Source: Cytobacillus purgationiresistens
GTDB taxonomy: Bacteria > Bacillota > Bacilli > Bacillales > Cytobacillaceae
Direction of reading: 5' to 3'
Length of the DNA stretch: 64,000 nucleotides
Assembly (NCBI RefSeq): GCF_030813235.1
Contig: NZ_JAUSUB010000009.1
Coordinates: 84,231 to 148,230 of the forward strand
A program made the position numbers and the translations under genes. The notes under the pieces were generated by a model. The model searched no databases. It worked only from the letters and a program-made list of their open reading frames with translations, and was not told the origin of the DNA. Each line of letters begins with the position of its first letter. Position 1 is the first letter of the stretch. Positions 60,625 through 64,000 of this stretch are shown here, piece by piece.

Positions 60625-61188
60625 TTATACGTAACGTAGTTGGTTTCTTAAAGCTTCCCTGCCCCGATGTATCCGGGTCTTTACAGTACCCAGCGGCAGA
60701 TTCAACGTTTCGCTAATTTCCTTTAATGATAATTCCTCTATATACTTCAAGACGATAACCGATCTATATTTCTCCGGCAGCTTCGATATTTCCTTTTGTA
60801 TGGTTTCTTGCAGTTCTAAGCTTTGTACATCATCTTCGGGCAATCTTGTATCTGATGGAATCTGCGAATACATGGTCAGCCCCTCTGTCCCTGCAACCTC
60901 CGCATCCAGATAGTAATCTGGTTTCTTTTTTCTAATTCTATCAATACAAAGGTTTGTGGCAATTCTATATAGCCAAGTGGAAAATTTTAAATCAATATTA
61001 AAACTGTTGATATTCACGTACGCTCTTAAGAATGCTTCTTGCGCAATATCTTCTGCCTCATGTTGATTGGCGAGCATGCGATAGCAGATATGGAACACTT
61101 TATCTTTATATATCTCAACTATCTCAGCATAGGCATCTTGATCGCCTTTTAAAACTTGTTTGATTCTCTTCTTTACTAAAATCTCCAT
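60625..61188 (-). CDS. sigW: ECF sigma factor SigW
   Basis: The protein (187 residues) has region 2 (HICYRMLANQHEAEDIAQEAFLRAY) and region 4 (YRSVIVLKYIEELSLKEISETLNL and GTVKTRIHRGREALR). The context (rsiW, then cdaA-glmS) identifies it as SigW, which controls envelope-stress and antimicrobial-defence genes. An ECF promoter upstream fits its known autoregulation. Confidence 0.96.
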   Translation of the reverse strand: MEILVKKRIKQVLKGDQDAYAEIVEIYKDKVFHICYRMLANQHEAEDIAQEAFLRAYVNINSFNIDLKFSTWLYRIATNLCIDRIRKKKPDYYLDAEVAGTEGLTMYSQIPSDTRLPEDDVQSLELQETIQKEISKLPEKYRSVIVLKYIEELSLKEISETLNLPLGTVKTRIHRGREALRNQLRYV

Positions 61189-61227
61189 ATTTTTTACCCC
61201 CGCTCTAATGCGGCTTATCGATATAAT

Positions 61228-61254
61228 TACGAATCGATAGCGGAAAAGGTTTCA
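61228..61254 (-). promoter_or_regulatory. SigW autoregulatory promoter
   Basis: On the minus strand TGAAAC (61249-61254) and CGTA (61228-61231) are 17 bp apart, matching the SigW consensus TGAAAC-N16/17-CGTA, about 40 bp upstream of sigW. Confidence 0.85.
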
Positions 61255-61465
61255 CTTTTTCTTTACTTACAGATTTTCATGTCATTTGACTGAAAAATCC
61301 CTTTAAATTATGTACGATTATTTTTATATCTTTCCAAATCATAGTTCTTTTGTTACGTTAAATATTTCATCCTTTTTTATTTTAACAAATTTTTACTGAC
61401 TTGGTTTATTAAATTATCAGTCTGGGTATAAAGAATGTAAATCAATGAGAAAGGGGACTGTTCTA

Positions 61466-61630
61466 ATGCAAGCAAATGAATTATTAAGGGATATTGAAGT
61501 ATATCGTAGCAGAATGATTAAATTAGCTTCTTTGTCTTCTTTTTCAAACCATCAAGTAATTGAAGCGAGTATTGAATTAGACAATCTTATTAATAGGTAC
61601 AACACACTAACACAAAAAAATAGAGCCTGA
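61466..61630 (+). CDS. Spo0E-like aspartyl-phosphate phosphatase
   Basis: A small helical protein of 54 residues with the Spo0E family pattern: LLRDIEVYRSRMIKLAS, then a second helix with SIELDNLINRYNTL, where S-x-x-LD-x-LI-x-x-Y is the signature. Such proteins dephosphorylate Spo0A-P and delay sporulation. ATG 61466 is 9 bases behind AAAGGGG; the earlier ATG (61445) contains that site. It points to a spore-forming host. Confidence 0.88.
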   Translation: MQANELLRDIEVYRSRMIKLASLSSFSNHQVIEASIELDNLINRYNTLTQKNRA

Positions 61631-61646
61631 GACATCGCCCCAGGCC
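61614..61646 (-). terminator. Terminator of rocF
   Basis: On the minus strand GCCTG and CAGGC arms with an inner stem are followed by TCTATTTTTTTG. It overlaps the 3' end of the convergent spo0E-like gene. Confidence 0.75.
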
Positions 61647-61660
61647 TTGTATCTAATAAA

Positions 61661-62557
61661 TCACAATAATTTTTCACCGAATAATGATCCAATTAAAGCG
61701 ACAGCTGCGGTTGCCGTTTTATTTTTTTCGTCTAAGATTGGATTAACTTCTACAAACTCTGCTGAAGTTATCATATTTGCTTCTGCCAGCATTTCCATTG
61801 CTAAATGACTTTCCCTATAACTTATGCCTCCAATAACCGGTGTACCTACACCAGGTGCATCATTAGGATCCAATCCGTCTAAATCTAATGATAAATGAAC
61901 ACCATCTGTTCTCCCCTTCAGATAGTTTATCGTCTCTTCCATAATGGTTGTCATACCTAAACGGTCAACCTCATGCATTGTATAAACCTTTATTCCAAGA
62001 TCTTTAATAAGTTTTCTTTCTCCCTCATCAAGAGACCTGGCACCTATAATGACAATATTTTCTGACTTTATCTTTGGCAGATCACCGCCTACAGTTGTCA
62101 ATGCCGGATGTCCCAGGCCTAGACTTACTGCGAGAGACATGCCATGAACATTCCCAGATGGAGAAGTTTCTGGTGTATTTAAGTCGCCATGTGCATCATA
62201 CCATATCACACCAAGGTTATGATAATGCTTTGCTACACCAGCAAGCGTACCAATTGCAATGCTATGGTCTCCTCCTAAAACGAGAGGAAAAGATTGGGAT
62301 GCAATCACATCATCTACTTTATCTGCTAGAATCTTTGTCTTCTCAGCTATTAATTCTAGATTTCTAAGACCCGTTTCCGAATCCACACTTACTTCCGGTC
62401 TGCCAATTTCAATATCACCTAAATCATCTATTTCATCAAACAGTTCATGTAAGCGTTCATTAATCCCCGCATAACGGATTGCACTTGGACCCATATCTAC
62501 TCCTCGACGCAATTGTCCTAAATCCATCGGCATTCCAATGATTGATAACTTTTTCAT
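61661..62557 (-). CDS. rocF: Arginase RocF
   Basis: The enzyme (298 residues) hydrolyses arginine to ornithine and urea. Mn-binding motifs are LVLGGDHSIAIG near 96, WYDAHGDLNTPE near 120 and SLDLDGLDPNDAPG near 225. Start at ATG 62557, behind AAGGGGGA. The upstream region has a perfect CcpA cre site over the likely -10, so glucose should repress it. Confidence 0.96.
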   Translation of the reverse strand: MKKLSIIGMPMDLGQLRRGVDMGPSAIRYAGINERLHELFDEIDDLGDIEIGRPEVSVDSETGLRNLELIAEKTKILADKVDDVIASQSFPLVLGGDHSIAIGTLAGVAKHYHNLGVIWYDAHGDLNTPETSPSGNVHGMSLAVSLGLGHPALTTVGGDLPKIKSENIVIIGARSLDEGERKLIKDLGIKVYTMHEVDRLGMTTIMEETINYLKGRTDGVHLSLDLDGLDPNDAPGVGTPVIGGISYRESHLAMEMLAEANMITSAEFVEVNPILDEKNKTATAAVALIGSLFGEKLL

Positions 62558-62589
62558 GTCCATCCCCCTTAGTTGTCCCTCTCATATAT

Positions 62590-62603
62590 TGTAAACGCTT
62601 ACA
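62590..62603. promoter_or_regulatory. cre site (CcpA operator) upstream of rocF
   Basis: TGTAAACGCTTACA is a perfect palindromic match to the catabolite-responsive element consensus. It overlaps a possible -10 TACAAT with a -35-like TTGAAC 18 bp further upstream on the minus strand. Confidence 0.85.
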
Positions 62604-62774
62604 GATAGATGGTTCAACTGTACAATTTTATGTATATCTATACATGCATTTAAAATTAATTAAACTTCAATTTGACCTAACCAATCCTGAGTAAATGTCG
62701 TGTGCAACAGCACCTCATATGAGCATAAGGGAGGGATTTAACCATAACCTGCTCTCAAAAAAAGATATATAACA

Positions 62775-62810
62775 AAAAAGACCTTAAGCATGAAGCACTT
62801 AAGGTCTTTC
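62775..62810 (-). terminator. Terminator of the tRNA operon
   Basis: On the minus strand GACCTTAAG and CTTAAGGTC arms are followed by TTTTTTG, after the last tRNA gene. Confidence 0.9.
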
Positions 62811-62818
62811 AAATATTA

Positions 62819-62891
62819 TGAGCCATGAAGGACTCGAACCTTCGACCCTCTGATTAAAAGTCAGATGCTCTACCAACTGAGCTAATGGCTC
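62819..62891 (-). tRNA. tRNA-Lys (anticodon TTT)
   Basis: The 73-nt minus-strand cloverleaf starts GAGCCATTAGCTC, has anticodon loop CTTTTAA and ends TTCGAGTCC-TTCATGGCTC. It is the last gene of the tRNA operon. Confidence 0.97.
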
Positions 62892-62899
62892 GAAAAAAA

Positions 62900-62974
62900 T
62901 GGCTGGGCTACCTGGGATCGAACCAGGGAATGACGGAATCAAAATCCGGTGCCTTACCGCTTGGCTATAGCCCA
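62900..62974 (-). tRNA. tRNA-Gln (anticodon TTG)
   Basis: The minus strand starts TGGGCTATAGCCAAGC, has loop TTTTGAT with anticodon TTG, and ends AGCCCAGCCA with encoded CCA. Confidence 0.97.
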
Positions 62975-63053
62975 TCAATCCTATATAAAAAATTAACAAA
63001 ATAAAAAGGACTAATTATATTTTGTCCACTTTTACAGTTTTCATTCAAAAAAA

Positions 63054-63137
63054 TGGTGGAGGGGGGCAGATTCGAACTGCCGAACCCGAAGGAGCGGATT
63101 TACAGTCCGCCGCGTTTAGCCACTTCGCTACCCCTCC
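63054..63137 (-). tRNA. tRNA-Tyr (anticodon GTA)
   Basis: The 84-nt minus-strand gene has a long variable arm (class II), loop CTGTAAA with anticodon GTA, and encoded CCA. Confidence 0.97.
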
Positions 63138-63149
63138 GATTTAATATGA

Positions 63150-63222
<73 letters not shown>

Positions 63223-63251
63223 CTGAATAATCAAGACAAAATAAAAAATGA

Positions 63252-63324
63252 TGGAGGATGACGGGATCGAACCGCCGACCCTCTGCTTGTAAGGCAGATG
63301 CTCTCCCAGCTGAGCTAATCCTCC
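63252..63324 (-). tRNA. tRNA-Val (anticodon TAC)
   Basis: The minus strand starts GGAGGATTAGCTCAGC, with loop CTTACAA and anticodon TAC, and ends CATCCTCCA. Confidence 0.97.
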
Positions 63325-63329
63325 ATAAA

Positions 63330-63404
63330 TGGTGACCCCTACGGGATTCGAACCCGTGTTACCGCCGTGAAAGGGCGGTGTCTTAACCGCTTGACCAAGG
63401 GGCC
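63330..63404 (-). tRNA. tRNA-Glu (anticodon TTC)
   Basis: The minus strand starts GGCCCCTTGGTCAAGC, with loop CTTTCAC and anticodon TTC, and ends AGGGGTCACCA with encoded CCA. Confidence 0.97.
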
Positions 63405-63424
63405 GTCTATGTTGTTTGTTACAG

Positions 63425-63497
63425 AGCTTCCAACCGGATTCGAACCGGTGACCTCTTCCTTACCATGGAAGTGCTCTACCTGCTGAGCTATGGAAGC
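63425..63497 (-). tRNA. tRNA-Thr (anticodon GGT)
   Basis: The minus strand starts GCTTCCATAGCTCAGC. Stem CTTCC/GGAAG encloses the loop ATGGTAA with anticodon GGT. This is a second threonine isoacceptor in the operon. Confidence 0.95.
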
Positions 63498-63521
63498 ACC
63501 AGCTTAACATTATTTAAAAAA

Positions 63522-63596
63522 TGGCTCCGCAGGTAGGATTCGAACCTACGACCGTTCGGTTAACAGCCGAATGCTCTACCACTGAGCTACTGCGGA
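63522..63596 (-). tRNA. tRNA-Asn (anticodon GTT)
   Basis: The minus strand starts TCCGCAGTAGCTCAG, with loop CTGTTAA and anticodon GTT, and ends CTGCGGAGCCA with encoded CCA. It is the first tRNA after the 5S gene. Confidence 0.97.
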
Positions 63597-63625
63597 ATAA
63601 TGATATAAAATTATGTAAATCTTTC

Positions 63626-63743
<118 letters not shown>

Positions 63744-63908
63744 TATTTTAAAGACATTTATTATTATAACGTCTTTTTAAGATTTTTCAAGAGAAAAAAT
63801 AAATATTTATTCTCTCAAAACTAGATAATGTATAAGAAGAAGAATTACTAAGTAACACGCCAAATTTGTCCAGCTTCGGCCGCCAGAGCCGCCTACGCTT
63901 TTCAATTT

Positions 63909-64000
63909 GGTTAAGTCCTCGACCGATTAGTATCAGTCAGCTCCATGTGTCGCCACACTTCCACCTCTGACCTATCAACCTGATCATCTTTCAGGGATCT
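63909..64000 (-). rRNA. 23S ribosomal RNA, 3' end (runs off the window)
   Basis: The last 92 bases, read on the minus strand, include GATCAGGTTGATAGGTCAG and end CGGTCGAGGACTTAA, the conserved 3' end of Bacillus 23S rRNA. The rest lies beyond the right edge. Confidence 0.95.

Overview
The window is chromosomal DNA of a low-GC, spore-forming Gram-positive bacterium of the Bacillaceae. This is shown by the right-hand block sigW-rsiW-cdaA-cdaR-glmM-glmS with a glmS ribozyme, a Spo0E-like gene, arginase next to a tRNA/rRNA cluster, S-box and THI-box riboswitches, and AGGAGG-type ribosome binding sites throughout. I cannot name the species.

Layout. 0-14 kb: metabolic and transport genes, many next to their own regulators (LysE exporter with a divergent MocR regulator, PadR with DUF2812, DJ-1 with a divergent Lrp). 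Three riboswitches follow one another on the minus strand: SAM-I before metY, SAM-I before a cyclase-family hydrolase, and TPP before an SDR oxidoreductase. 14-22 kb: an ABC1 kinase with a phasin-like gene, a ten-unit 52-bp tandem repeat, the bdbD-bdbC thiol oxidase pair, a broken guanine deaminase, and unknown membrane proteins. 22-39 kb: a mixed block with a hydroxyacyl-CoA dehydrogenase, an LLM oxidoreductase, VOC and GNAT proteins, several decayed genes with deletion scars, an ECF sigma/anti-sigma pair, and a Fur-type ferric-siderophore ABC transporter.

39.46-53.75 kb is the most unusual part. It is an island downstream of glmS that looks like a stack of Tn7-like elements. Sites resembling Tn7 TnsB-binding sites (core AATAAAG) lie a fixed distance inside TGT/ACA termini. 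One end lies 24 bp after the glmS stop codon, where Tn7 inserts, and carries four such sites in tandem. The glmS-proximal element keeps tnsE and the 3' end of tnsD but has lost tnsA, tnsB and tnsC. Its cargo is a two-component system, a partly broken ABC transporter, a second ABC transporter and a CPBP protein. Further from glmS lie small units of about 0.7-1.0 kb. Each is bounded by the same kind of ends and holds a single minus-strand gene (methyltransferase, unknown, DinB, SET). Neighbouring units meet as ACA-(5 to 7 nt)-TGT.

53.8-64 kb is conserved core: glmS with its ribozyme, glmM, cdaR, cdaA (c-di-AMP synthesis), rsiW, sigW, a Spo0E-like gene, rocF with a perfect cre site, eight tRNA genes, 5S rRNA and the 3' end of 23S rRNA. 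Gene decay is frequent outside this core: about a dozen pseudogenes or fragments were found.
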